Assembly (NCBI GenBank): GCA_003225595.1
Contig: QIAR01000025.1
Coordinates: 1 to 7,719 of the forward strand
DNA: 7,719 nucleotides
Source: Acidobacteriota bacterium
GTDB taxonomy: Bacteria > Acidobacteriota > Terriglobia > Terriglobales > Acidobacteriaceae
Reading direction: 5' to 3'
Position 1 is the stretch's first letter. Every line of letters starts with the position of its first letter. Under the pieces are notes generated by a model. The model saw only the letters and a program-made list of their open reading frames with translations, was not told where the DNA came from and made no database searches. The translations under genes and the position numbers were made by a program. Below, one piece after another: positions 1 through 6,818 of this stretch.

Positions 1-249
1 CCGCGCTTCCACCTGCACTTCACTCCCACCTCGGCCTCCTGGCTCAATCGGGTCGAGCGCTGGTTCGCTGAGTTGACCGAAAAACAGATCCGGCGCGGCG
101 TCCAGCGCAGCACACGCGAGTTGGAACACGCTATCCGCGGCTTCATCGATCACCACAACCGAAACCCTTCGTCTGGACCAAATCCGCTGACCAAATCCTG
201 GAATCGGTCGCCCGCTTTTTGTAAACGAACATTAGACTCAGTACACTAG
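1..249 (+). pseudogene. IS630-family transposase, C-terminal fragment with frameshifts
   Basis: Frame 1 reads from the window edge as the end of an IS630/DDE_3 transposase. It begins RFHLHFTPTSASWLNRVERW and continues to a conserved HHN at about codons 50-52. The glutamate in NRVERW matches the position of the last acidic residue of the DDE catalytic triad in this family. After HHN, frame 1 loses family resemblance, whereas the frame one base away reads PFVWTKSADQILESVARF. At least one base (or 1+3n) therefore seems missing around 156-166. That second frame stops at TAA 222-224. A five-T run at 216-220 would return reading to frame 1, which continues as CKRTLDSVH and stops at TAG 247-249. The family normally joins two domains and transposes by cut-and-paste into TA. 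The 5' part lies outside the window and I could not identify a terminal inverted repeat. The copy is probably dead, unless the two slips are sequencing errors. Confidence 0.8.
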
Positions 250-371
250 TCCCGAATGCAAAATCTGCTGGAAATCTCTTCGACTTCCTTTCAATCGGAT
301 CTTGAAAATGCACTTATTGGCTTCGTTTTGTGGTTTTTAGGATGCATCGGGGCATTTCCCTGAGACGCAAG

Positions 372-389
372 CCGCATTTTTGCGGGTTT
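372..389 (+). terminator. possible weak terminator hairpin
   Basis: CCGCA (372-376) pairs with TGCGG (381-385) across a TTTT loop, followed by GTTTCTT. The stem is only 5 bp and the T-tract is interrupted. It lies between the transposase remnant and the SYLF gene, so it could limit read-through from the left. The rest of 250-490 shows no gene that I can support. Confidence 0.25.
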
Positions 390-490
390 CTTGAACCGCC
401 AGGTCTGTGCGAGTTCAGGTACCGAGATCCGTATCCGCTTTTTAGCGTGCCGCCATTGTAAGATGAAGCCCTGACCTAAACGGGGGGTTC

Positions 491-1201
491 ATGAAGATTC
501 TATCCGCGCTGTTGCTTATGTGTGCCTTTCTCCTGCCGGCTTTTGCGGCCGACAACCAGAAAGAAGAAGACCGCGTGAAAGAAGCCGGCCAAGTGCTGAA
601 GGAGATCCTTAACATTCCGGACAACATTCCGCAGGACTTGCTCGACAAAGCTGAATGCCTGATCATTCTGCCCTCGGTGAAGAAGGGTGCGTTCGGCATC
701 GGCGGCAGCTATGGCCGTGGTGTCATGATCTGCCGCAGCGGAGAGCACTACACGGGTCGGTGGGGAGCGCCGGCTATGTATGCCCTGGAAGGCATCAACA
801 TCGGCTTCCAGTTAGGTGGCCAGGCCACCGATTTTGTGCTGCTGGTGATGAATCCCAAGGGAGCACAATCGCTGCTAGGCAGCAAAGTGAAGCTGGGCGC
901 GGACGCCGCGGCTGCCGCCGGGCCAAAAGGACGCAACGCGACCGCAGCCACTGACGTGGTGATGAAGGCCGAGGTCCTTTCCTATTCCCGTTCCAAGGGA
1001 CTGTTCGCCGGAATCTCGCTCGAGGGCTCTACGCTGCGCTCGGATGGCAGCGCCAACGAAAAACTATATGGACAAAAGCTGACAGCGAAAGAAATCATCC
1101 GCGATGGCAAGGTGAAAGCCCCGCCCAGTGCGCGCGAACTTGTCGCGCTCTTGGATAAAAAGAGCCCCAAGAACCGCTCCGATCCCAAGTCGCTGGAATA
1201 A
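491..1201 (+). CDS. secreted SYLF (Ysc84/DUF500) domain lipid-binding protein
   Basis: This encodes 236 residues. Residues 1-19 are a Sec signal peptide: K2, a hydrophobic core, and AFA before the likely cleavage site ahead of A20/D21. A charged helix follows (about 24-40). Residues 54-224 match the SYLF/Ysc84 fold: ECLIILPSVKKGAFGIGGSY at 55-74, a glycine-rich core (IGFQLGGQ at 104-111), the TDFVLLVMN stretch at 113-121, and the hallmark LFAGISLEGS at 171-180. In eukaryotes the domain binds phosphoinositides and actin. The bacterial versions are exported proteins of unclear role, presumably acting at the periplasmic or outer-membrane lipid surface. The ATG at 491 is preceded by a run of six G (482-487) in place of a canonical Shine-Dalgarno. 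Length and domain content are normal for bacterial members. It looks monocistronic, because a TATAAT box follows it before the next gene. Confidence 0.93.
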   Translation: MKILSALLLMCAFLLPAFAADNQKEEDRVKEAGQVLKEILNIPDNIPQDLLDKAECLIILPSVKKGAFGIGGSYGRGVMICRSGEHYTGRWGAPAMYALEGINIGFQLGGQATDFVLLVMNPKGAQSLLGSKVKLGADAAAAAGPKGRNATAATDVVMKAEVLSYSRSKGLFAGISLEGSTLRSDGSANEKLYGQKLTAKEIIRDGKVKAPPSARELVALLDKKSPKNRSDPKSLE

Positions 1202-1258
1202 CGCTCAGTGATCGCGTGCAGTGTGAGGCGGGCAACCTCGCCGGCCTCGCACCCCGGG

Positions 1259-1264
1259 TATAAT
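1259..1264 (+). promoter_or_regulatory. candidate -10 box (TATAAT) for the proline-rich membrane protein
   Basis: A perfect TATAAT sits 62 nt upstream of the ATG at 1327, in the 125-nt gap after the SYLF gene. I see no convincing TTGACA-like -35 at 16-18 nt spacing, so support is the -10 hexamer and its position only. Confidence 0.35.
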
Positions 1265-1326
1265 GAAGCCAGTTTTCTCCCACCTTCCCGTGTTTTGTGC
1301 ATGGACAAAGGCCTCTTTAGTTCGAC

Positions 1327-3168
1327 ATGAATGCTCACCTCAAGGCCGCACCCCGCCTCAAACTGCTGCTTGAACTGGAACCCGCCCACCACGTCTTTTT
1401 TCGCAACCTGGCCGACATCCTCTTGTTCCGGTCGCCGCCCCCTATCGCGACCACGTCTAGGCCCGCGCCTTTCTGGAGCGACGTCTTTGTCTACTCCGGC
1501 GTGCCCTGGTGGTGGCTTCTGGGATCAATGCTCTGGCACGTGCTAGCGGTTGTAGCCGTGTGGAGCCTATCCCAGGGCTGGGCGCTGCAAGAACACCTCC
1601 AGCAGCGGAGGACTTTCCACCAAACGTACGTCAGCTACTACACGCCTCCCCAGTCCTTCCCGGCATTAGGAAGCAGTCGGTCGCGCGTTGGTGCGCGGCC
1701 CAAGGAACAGCGCGAGTCTGCGTCTGCACATCAGCCCCTGATCTGGGTGGCGCAGGAGCGCACCCAGAGCATCATCACGCCACCCGACATTAAGCTGACT
1801 GAGCCTGGGCGACCCAATATCGTGGCCTCGAATCCGGCTCCTCCCGCGATGCCGCTCTCCGCCACCGGGCGCTCGCAACTGATCGTACCTGCGGGCCCGA
1901 CTTTGGTAGTGGCCCCGCCGCCCGATGTTAATCCAGCCACGGCTCGCCGGCTTGGTGTGCCTCCAGCTTCTGTGGTTGCCCCTCCGCCCGACGTTGAGGC
2001 CGTTTCCGGACGACGCGCAATTACCGCGCCCAATGCGAGCGTCGTCGCGCCGCCGCCTACCGTGCAAGGCTCGATACCCAAGGTTGGGAACATCAACATC
2101 GGTCACTCCGAAGTCGTCGAGCCCTCGCCGCGGTTGCCCATGCACGAGCAGCGCGCTATTTCCGGAATCGCGCAGGCGACTTTGGGCAGCCCAGCCACTT
2201 CGGTCGTGCCTCCACCGCCGTCCGTTAAACGCTCCGGAACTCTCGTCGATGGACGCGTGAGCTCGCTGTCCAGTGCCGGTTTGCACGTTGTACCTCCTTC
2301 TCCGTCAGTTGAAGACGCAGGCAATTCCACTGGAGGTGCACGCGTAAGCTCGCTGTCCAGTGCTGGTTTGCACGTTGTACCTCCTCCTCCATCAGTTGAA
2401 GACGCAGGCAACTCCGCTGGAGGAGGACGCGCGAGCTCGCTGTCCAGTGCCGGTTTGCAGGTTGTACCTCCTCCTCCGTCAGTTGAAGACGCAGGCAATT
2501 CCACTGGAGGTGCACGCGTGAGCTCGCTGTCCAGTGCCGGTTTGCACGTTGTACCGTCTGCTCCATCAGTTCAGGACGTGGGCAATTCCACTGGAGGTGG
2601 GCGCGTGGGATCGCTGTCCAGTGCTGGTTTGCACGTTGTACCGCCTGCTCCATCAGTTGAGGACGCAGACAACTCCGCTGGAGGTGGACACCTAACGGCG
2701 ATGGACATCCCTCCAGCGGTTGCGCCGCCACCGCCACCGGTGATCGACAATCCGCGCGGACCAGCTACTCAAGAGCTGCCTGTGCGCGTAATTGGGTTAG
2801 CGTTGGCCTTGCCGAGTTCCTCTTATTTCTCCAACTACGAGGTTTTCATCGCAGAAAGACAGCTCAGCAAAGACGAGTCACAGCTCATAAAACTGGTTTA
2901 CGTGTCTCTTCCTTATCAACGGCGACTGTCCGAGTATGGTCTGAACAACTCGAGAGTGTACAAGCTTCGCGTCACAAGAGATCCGACTTGCGACGAAACG
3001 CTGCTGCAAATGACATGGCCTGAAACCGATCCCCGCCCAGGCTCGCAGTATTCAACCGACTCTCCGGCATTGAGTCCCAGCGACCGAAATGGCATGTTGC
3101 CCTGCTATCGCACAACAGCAGATGATTACCGGAGAGCGCTTTCGCATTCGCGTCCATCCGCGAGGTGA
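1327..3168 (+). CDS. TonB-like, proline-rich, single-pass membrane protein with VVxPPPxV repeats
   Basis: The product has 613 residues. Residues 1-60 form an N-terminal segment rich in Leu and Pro. Residues 61-82 (WWWLLGSMLWHVLAVVAVWS) are one transmembrane helix, followed by a probable extracytoplasmic region that starts near YVSYYTPPQSFPAL. A long Pro-rich stretch (about 145-480) carries around eleven VVxPPPxV-like motifs. The last five before the final VAPPPPPV lie in exact 29-residue tandem units (residues 311-455). A compact, non-repetitive C-terminal domain follows (about 490-590) and includes YEVFIAERQLSKDESQLIKL. Layout resembles TonB: inner-membrane anchor, extended Pro-rich periplasmic spacer, C-terminal domain. 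I do not recognise a canonical TonB C-terminal domain, so an energy-transducer role is only a guess. I associate this motif type with Acidobacteriota hypothetical proteins. An in-frame TAG at 1318-1320 makes ATG 1327 the first start. The Shine-Dalgarno is weak. Confidence 0.85.
   Translation: MNAHLKAAPRLKLLLELEPAHHVFFRNLADILLFRSPPPIATTSRPAPFWSDVFVYSGVPWWWLLGSMLWHVLAVVAVWSLSQGWALQEHLQQRRTFHQTYVSYYTPPQSFPALGSSRSRVGARPKEQRESASAHQPLIWVAQERTQSIITPPDIKLTEPGRPNIVASNPAPPAMPLSATGRSQLIVPAGPTLVVAPPPDVNPATARRLGVPPASVVAPPPDVEAVSGRRAITAPNASVVAPPPTVQGSIPKVGNINIGHSEVVEPSPRLPMHEQRAISGIAQATLGSPATSVVPPPPSVKRSGTLVDGRVSSLSSAGLHVVPPSPSVEDAGNSTGGARVSSLSSAGLHVVPPPPSVEDAGNSAGGGRASSLSSAGLQVVPPPPSVEDAGNSTGGARVSSLSSAGLHVVPSAPSVQDVGNSTGGGRVGSLSSAGLHVVPPAPSVEDADNSAGGGHLTAMDIPPAVAPPPPPVIDNPRGPATQELPVRVIGLALALPSSSYFSNYEVFIAERQLSKDESQLIKLVYVSLPYQRRLSEYGLNNSRVYKLRVTRDPTCDETLLQMTWPETDPRPGSQYSTDSPALSPSDRNGMLPCYRTTADDYRRALSHSRPSAR
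2257..2691 (+). repeat. five in-frame 87-bp tandem repeats
   Basis: The units run 2257-2343, 2344-2430, 2431-2517, 2518-2604 and 2605-2691. Each encodes 29 residues of the form VSSLSSAGLHVVPPPPSV followed by EDAGNSxGGxR. Length is conserved exactly, and nucleotide identity is high even at silent positions, which points to recent unequal exchange or slippage. Upstream, from about residue 190, the same VVxPPPxV core recurs in older, diverged units of variable length. Confidence 0.95.
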
Positions 3169-3283
3169 AGCGGGTTCAAGCGGGTAATGAGAGCTCCGTT
3201 GCGCTGTCGTTTGACGATGCAAAAAGCCTGCGGGTCGGCGCACTTCACTTTGAACGAGCATATAGTCTGGTGCTTTCCACCTC

Positions 3284-3975
3284 TTACTTGCTTGCTTGCA
3301 TCGCCAATGCCTGAGCGATTGCTGCTCCCAACTGCTGTGGCTTGAAGCCAAATGGTCCACGACTGCTCTTGTAAGCAATCCGACCTCGCGAGTCGATCAG
3401 ATACATGCGGTCGGGCCAGCCTGTATAGGCCTTTTCCGTCGAATTCCCAAACTCGTCCAGGACAGCCGAGAACTTTAAGCCAAGTTTTCGCACGCAAGCT
3501 CCGGCGATGAATGCCCTCTCTTCTTCATTTTTCGGGCTGGCGAAAACCACTTTGTCTTTGATATTGCTCTGCATCTGCCAGACGTCACTGGGATGTGCTT
3601 CGGTGATGTACACGACTAGAAAGGCTACGCGATCACCGTACTGCCGAAGACGAGCACGATGAGTTGTTGCTTGTTCAAGACGGAGAGCTGAACCGAACCG
3701 CTTTTGTCCACTTTTAGGAGTGAGAAATCTGGGGCCGGATCCCCCACATCTAAGGCCCCCGCGCGAGCCCGGGTCCATAGAGTTTCGAAAGGGAAAAACA
3801 AAAACACGACCGGCCGAGGCATGTTGGCCATCACCCGTCCGAAAGCCTCCGGAGGCTGATGCATCGTGCGCCAGATGAAAGCTGCGAAAGCAAAGTAGAC
3901 GACCATGACAACAGCAAAAAGGCTGAGTAGGAGTTTTCGGACACGTGCACTCAGTCTAAAACGAAGGCCGGACAT
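3284..3975 (-). pseudogene. deiodinase/redoxin-like membrane-anchored protein, disrupted by an internal out-of-frame deletion
   Basis: The 5' part starts at ATG 3975 behind a good Shine-Dalgarno (GGAGA, 4 nt before the start). It encodes a transmembrane helix at residues 15-35, then a thioredoxin-fold start: VGDPAPDFSLL (78-88) and LIVLVFGS (105-112). It then reaches a stop at 3627-3625. From 3640 another frame encodes 118 residues ending at TAA 3286-3284. These include YGDRVAFLVVYITEAHPSDV, WPDRMYLID and GPFGFKP, which match the second half of iodothyronine-deiodinase-like/redoxin proteins. In intact relatives FGS is followed by a (C/S)T(C/U)PPF active-site segment of roughly 19 residues before YxxxVxFLxxYIxEAH. 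Here FGS joins YGD directly, so the redox-active Cys or Sec is absent. The family reduces or dehalogenates substrates with that residue. The gene is probably inactive. It converges on the proline-rich gene and follows a small secreted cysteine protein by 102 nt. Confidence 0.85.
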
Positions 3976-4077
3976 ACGTTCTCCAGGCAAGCCTTAAACT
4001 CCGAGGACTTTGGAAGCCATGGCTGTTCCCCCTACTCTACTCTTTACTTTCGCGAAAGCGGTCTCACGCGCGGGGAT

Positions 4078-4461
4078 CTACTTCTGATCAGCCAGGGGTC
4101 CGATCTTCTCAATGACCAAGGCGCTCGAACCTCCCCGTTGAAAGACCTTCCCGTTGGCAGTGACTTTCTGTCCTGCGAACGGCAGTAGTTTGTCGTTCTG
4201 TCCGCTTGACGGGATTGTGTCGGCAATAGGCCAGTAGATTGTGCCGTTGTCCGTCAGGATCACCAAAGGAGAACCAGCCTTCGCACAGGCGGTGGCGCAC
4301 TCTGTGCTTATAGGTTTCTTCAGGCCTTTGGTGAATGCGCATGCTGAATCCAGAACATAGCCCTTAACGGTGATCGGTTTTCCGGCGTCGTTGCCCGCCG
4401 CTAGAGCAGCAGCAACAAATACGAACGCAAGCAAGAGTTTCGATGCATTACGAAGATTCAT
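4078..4461 (-). CDS. small secreted three-cysteine protein of unknown function
   Basis: This encodes 127 residues. Residues 1-22 are a signal peptide: N-terminal R4/K8, a hydrophobic core LLLAFVFVAAALAA, and cleavage near A21-G23. The mature part is about 105 residues and probably all-beta. It contains PITVKGYVLDSACAF (29-43), KKPISTECATACAKAGSPLV (48-67), IYWPIAD (75-81), and a terminal strand pattern KVTANGKVFQRGG. The cysteines are C41, C55 and C59; the CxxxC spacing could bind a metal or form disulfides. I recognise the arrangement from hypothetical proteins of soil bacteria but know no function. A strong Shine-Dalgarno (GGAGG, complement of 4471-4475) lies 9 nt before ATG 4461 and supports the start. 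The broken deiodinase-like gene is next downstream on the same strand, so the two may once have formed a unit of exported redox-related proteins. That link is inference. Confidence 0.85.
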   Translation of the reverse strand: MNLRNASKLLLAFVFVAAALAAGNDAGKPITVKGYVLDSACAFTKGLKKPISTECATACAKAGSPLVILTDNGTIYWPIADTIPSSGQNDKLLPFAGQKVTANGKVFQRGGSSALVIEKIGPLADQK

Positions 4462-4853
4462 TTGCGGTATCCTCCCTCAGATCAGACTGTTTATCCCTTG
4501 TACGAGACGGTCGCATAAAACTTGGCAGGTTGCCGCCGGTAACAACTGAAGGTGACGAAATGCGACTGTCCGGATTCCTGAAAGCGCCGCAGACCCCTCG
4601 GCATGAACCGAACTTACACCCACGCGGAATTGAGGTAAAGTGTCGCCCAGGTTAGCGCCCAAAAGCGGGGCGCGAACCTGGGGCACCGGGCAGCGGCTAA
4701 ACCGAAATCCCAACGCGAGTTCCCGCAGCAAATCTAGACTTCACTTTCCACAGTAAAATCAACCCTCACGCATCTTGTGGGGCTGCTGGAAATGGTTTTT
4801 TCACAGCTTCAAACCGCGAAACGTGGGGCACCCGGCGCTATAACCGCCGTCGA
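4462..4853. other. 392-nt non-coding stretch holding a dispersed repeat
   Basis: No supportable conventional gene lies here. It holds the 5' leader of the small secreted gene at its left end, the first copy of a dispersed repeat with its hairpin (4558-4711), and a second short match to the hairpin arm (TGGGGCACC at 4824-4832). Immediately after the DUF4386 stop is a 5-bp stem, CGGCG 4833-4837 with CGCCG 4845-4849, which has no T-run. Confidence 0.7.
4558..4711 (+). repeat. dispersed repeat, copy 1 (core, then hairpin)
   Basis: The core at 4558-4620 matches 7647-7709 at 61 of 63 positions. It is followed by TTGAGGTAAAGTGTCG, a hairpin, and CCGAAATCCC at 4702-4711. The hairpin left arm is 4646-4660 (CCCAGGTTAGCGCCC) and the right arm is 4668-4682 (GGGCGCGAACCTGGG): 14 of 15 pairs with a 7-nt loop. 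The core can be read as a micro-ORF from ATG 4560 to TAG 4655 (31 codons, MRLSGFLKAPQTPRHEPNLH and so on). Both differences from copy 2 change an amino acid (S4/F4, R14/W14) and I see no good Shine-Dalgarno, so coding is doubtful. Confidence 0.85.
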
Positions 4854-5552
4854 TTAAGAGGCTGGGGCGGGCAACGGTTGCACCTTGGCGCCCTTGACCA
4901 GAAGCCACAGCACGATCGCCATCTCTCCGAAGAGGGCGGGGAAGGCGCTGCGAAAAACCACATCGTAGTACTGCGATAACAGTAAGCCCGTAAAGCTAAG
5001 GGCCACATAGGCGACGCAGTTGATAATCAGCCAGACGCCGAGGATCCGCGGAAGGAAGCGCGATCTCATCACCAGCAGGCCAAAGGGGAAGAGCCAGAGG
5101 CCCCAAAAGATCTCGTTGATAACGTTTCCCTGGCCATGCAGGCGGAGGAACAGCATGCCCAGGGCGTCCCGCTGGGGTTTTTCGAATATCGCGAGGAAAT
5201 CGGCGCCGCGGAAGAGGGTGAGGGCGGCGATGTGGTTCAGCACATTCATAAAGCCGACGGCGGCGGAGACCAGGGCCAAGGCAACCATCACCGAAGCATG
5301 CGTCTTGTTCACGCCGCTGAGCAAACGGTAGAGAGCCAGGACCAGGAAGATGAAAATGACCGCGGTGATCAGGTCAGCAACGATGCCGAGACGGAAAAGC
5401 ATCTCGTGAGCCAGGATGTTGTTGGCGGTTGCCGTGGCGTTCCCGCGCACGAACCGAGTGCTGGGAATATAGATCAGGCTGAAGGGGGCGGTGACTACCA
5501 TTGATAGATATACCGCTCCTGCGACGCGTGCAGCTTTGTCGGTTGGGTGCAT
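4854..5552 (-). CDS. DUF4386 family multi-pass membrane protein (downstream paralog)
   Basis: This encodes 232 residues, mostly hydrophobic. About six transmembrane segments are visible, near 10-30, 54-78, 87-110, 144-163, 167-193 and 203-220. It starts MHPTDKAARVAGAVYLSM, where the AARVAG motif opens DUF4386 proteins. NILAHEMLFRLGIVADL (45-61) and the GADFLAIF stretch (116-123) are further family landmarks. The biochemical role of DUF4386 is unknown; no catalytic motif is evident. ATG 5552 has a good Shine-Dalgarno, AAGGAG (complement of 5562-5567), 9 nt upstream. It follows its paralog by 39 nt on the same strand, so the two are very probably one transcript. The C-terminus is a short Pro/Ala tail. 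Length is normal for the family. Confidence 0.9.
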   Translation of the reverse strand: MHPTDKAARVAGAVYLSMVVTAPFSLIYIPSTRFVRGNATATANNILAHEMLFRLGIVADLITAVIFIFLVLALYRLLSGVNKTHASVMVALALVSAAVGFMNVLNHIAALTLFRGADFLAIFEKPQRDALGMLFLRLHGQGNVINEIFWGLWLFPFGLLVMRSRFLPRILGVWLIINCVAYVALSFTGLLLSQYYDVVFRSAFPALFGEMAIVLWLLVKGAKVQPLPAPAS

Positions 5553-5591
5553 GCCCTCACTCTCCTTGTTTTGCGGTTGACGCAGGGACGG

Positions 5592-6302
5592 TTACTGGAC
5601 GAGCGGTGTTCGTATTCCCTTAAACAGAAGCCAAAAACTCAGTACTATTTCGAAGATACCCATAGGCGTATCGAACCACCACAGGTTAACTACCTTGGCG
5701 AAGTTGGGGAAAATGATGAAAACGAAAGTACACGCCGCGCACCACACAGACGAGATCACACCCCAGGCAGCCAATGCTCTGGGGATATAGTCCGACTTAA
5801 ACCACAAGTAGCTGCAAACTGTGGATGCCAATCCAAAAAACAGCAAGCCAACGTAATAAGCGTCGAAACTCGCGCTGAGGTCTAGCCTCGCCAAGGCCTG
5901 CAATCGATCTGCTTCAAATACTCGCAAGTAATCAGCGCCACTCAAGAGCCGCAGAACGTCAAAAAGATTGAGCGTCATAAGAACCCACATCAAGGCATAT
6001 ACGAGCCTCGAGAATGCCGCAAGCAAGGCAAGGCCCCGACTTACTGGCTTGAGGATCACATAAAGCGCTGTGAGTAGTACTACAAGGCCTGCGCAGTAAA
6101 TCAGATCGCAGGTGATACTGATACGAAACAGTCGCTCGTGCGCCATGATATTCCGAGCAGTTTCCGCAGCGTTGCCCGCGACAATCAGCCGTTCGTGGAT
6201 ACCAAAATTGGCAAAGACCACGGTCGCCGTCGTGAATAGGCAAGTAAATCCTGCGACTCTTGCAGCTTTGAGTTGTGACTCGTCGATACCGCTGATTGTC
6301 AT
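5592..6302 (-). CDS. DUF4386 family multi-pass membrane protein (upstream paralog)
   Basis: This encodes 236 residues from ATG 6302, which is preceded by a near-perfect Shine-Dalgarno AGGAGG 7 nt upstream. That start is better than a TTG 36 nt further out. The protein begins MTISGIDESQLKAARVAGFT and carries the family marks AARVAG (13-18), NIMAHERLFRISITCDLIY (51-69) and SGADYLRVFE (121-130). About six hydrophobic segments are seen, near 16-36, 62-84, 90-115, 147-167, 175-199 and 213-229. It is clearly homologous to the next gene: similar length, the same motif order, and a shared FKG/VKG near the end. Even so, the two are diverged enough that this is an old duplication. No enzymatic motif is seen and no function is assigned. 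It is probably the first gene of a two-gene operon. The 146-nt gap upstream separates it from the sigma unit. Confidence 0.9.
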   Translation of the reverse strand: MTISGIDESQLKAARVAGFTCLFTTATVVFANFGIHERLIVAGNAAETARNIMAHERLFRISITCDLIYCAGLVVLLTALYVILKPVSRGLALLAAFSRLVYALMWVLMTLNLFDVLRLLSGADYLRVFEADRLQALARLDLSASFDAYYVGLLFFGLASTVCSYLWFKSDYIPRALAAWGVISSVWCAACTFVFIIFPNFAKVVNLWWFDTPMGIFEIVLSFWLLFKGIRTPLVQ

Positions 6303-6395
6303 TTCGTTTCCTCCTAAGAGGTCGGGTGCAGCGCGCAATGTTTTGTTGTTATGTCCACAAAGTTACGAGAACCGGAGTGCAAGAGTTCCAGGTTT

Positions 6396-6430
6396 GTCCT
6401 TTGGTGAGCGGTTTCGGCGAACCAAAGGGC
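6396..6430. other. inverted repeat between the sigma unit and the DUF4386 unit
   Basis: CCTTTGGT (6398-6405) pairs with ACCAAAGG (6421-6428) around a 15-nt GC-rich loop. One G-T pair and one G-C pair can extend it to 6396-6430. It lies 19 nt past the stop of the small membrane gene. No T-run follows on the minus strand, so it is not a classical intrinsic terminator. It could be a Rho-linked or RNA-stabilising hairpin. Confidence 0.4.
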
Positions 6431-6448
6431 GGGAGATGGAAAACCAAT

Positions 6449-6808
6449 TCATTGCTCCTTGCTCTCGCCGGTGGATTGGCCGAAGCCGAAGCGTTCGCCG
6501 AAGCGTTTGCGGAAGCGTTGCCGGAATCGTTCGCGCTCTTCCGGCGTCATGTGCTCACAGCGCTCTTCCATGCGACGGCGGAAACTGGAGCGGCCGGAAC
6601 CGTGCAATCCAAGTCCGCCGAAGAGGATGCGGCACAGCAGCAGCATCCCCAGCGCTTGCCAGAAGGTGATCTGGCGCCAGCCGAAGAGCGGGGGCAGCAA
6701 CCAATTCCACAGATGCAGCACTAGTTCGCCGCCGATGGCGATAAATAGCAGCATCCCCAGAATCGCCAGCGGAGCAATGACAATCAATCTCTTCAATCTC
6801 CTGCTCAT
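6449..6808 (-). CDS. small two-helix membrane protein with basic C-terminal tail, partner of the ECF sigma factor
   Basis: This encodes 119 residues from ATG 6808, with Shine-Dalgarno GAGGAA 6 nt upstream. The start overlaps nothing, whereas longer forms would run into the sigma gene. Residues 7-33 and 46-67 are transmembrane helices joined by a Trp-rich turn (LHLWNWLLPPLFGWRQITFW). The tail (72-110) is strongly charged and probably helical: FRRRMEERCEHMTPEERERF (76-95), then repeated RF and Arg residues. I have a general memory of similar small proteins next to ECF sigma genes in Acidobacteriota and Bacteroidota, but no described function. The 10-nt gap after the sigma stop implies co-transcription and suggests it regulates or is regulated by the sigma factor, for example as a membrane anchor or anti-sigma. 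It has no recognisable ZAS or RskA-type anti-sigma motif, so this is inference. Confidence 0.82.
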   Translation of the reverse strand: MSRRLKRLIVIAPLAILGMLLFIAIGGELVLHLWNWLLPPLFGWRQITFWQALGMLLLCRILFGGLGLHGSGRSSFRRRMEERCEHMTPEERERFRQRFRKRFGERFGFGQSTGESKEQ

Positions 6809-6818
6809 GTTCAGTTCC

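Noticed and set aside
1666..2737. Long open frames on the minus strand opposite the proline-rich gene
   Set aside because: The 87-bp unit is a multiple of three, so stop-free shadow frames repeat automatically. They lack start context, and the plus-strand product has a coherent membrane-anchored architecture.
4047..4058. 12-bp palindrome CTTTCGCGAAAG between the secreted protein and the deiodinase-like gene
   Set aside because: It has no loop, no T-run and no second copy. A palindrome this short is expected by chance about once or twice in a window of this size.
4833..4849. 5-bp stem after the DUF4386 stop as a terminator
   Set aside because: The stem is short with a 7-nt loop and no T-tract on the minus strand. 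It is too weak to call.
5020..5504. Plus-strand frames inside the DUF4386 gene
   Set aside because: They are low-complexity shadows with no ribosome binding site, and the minus strand carries a recognisable family.
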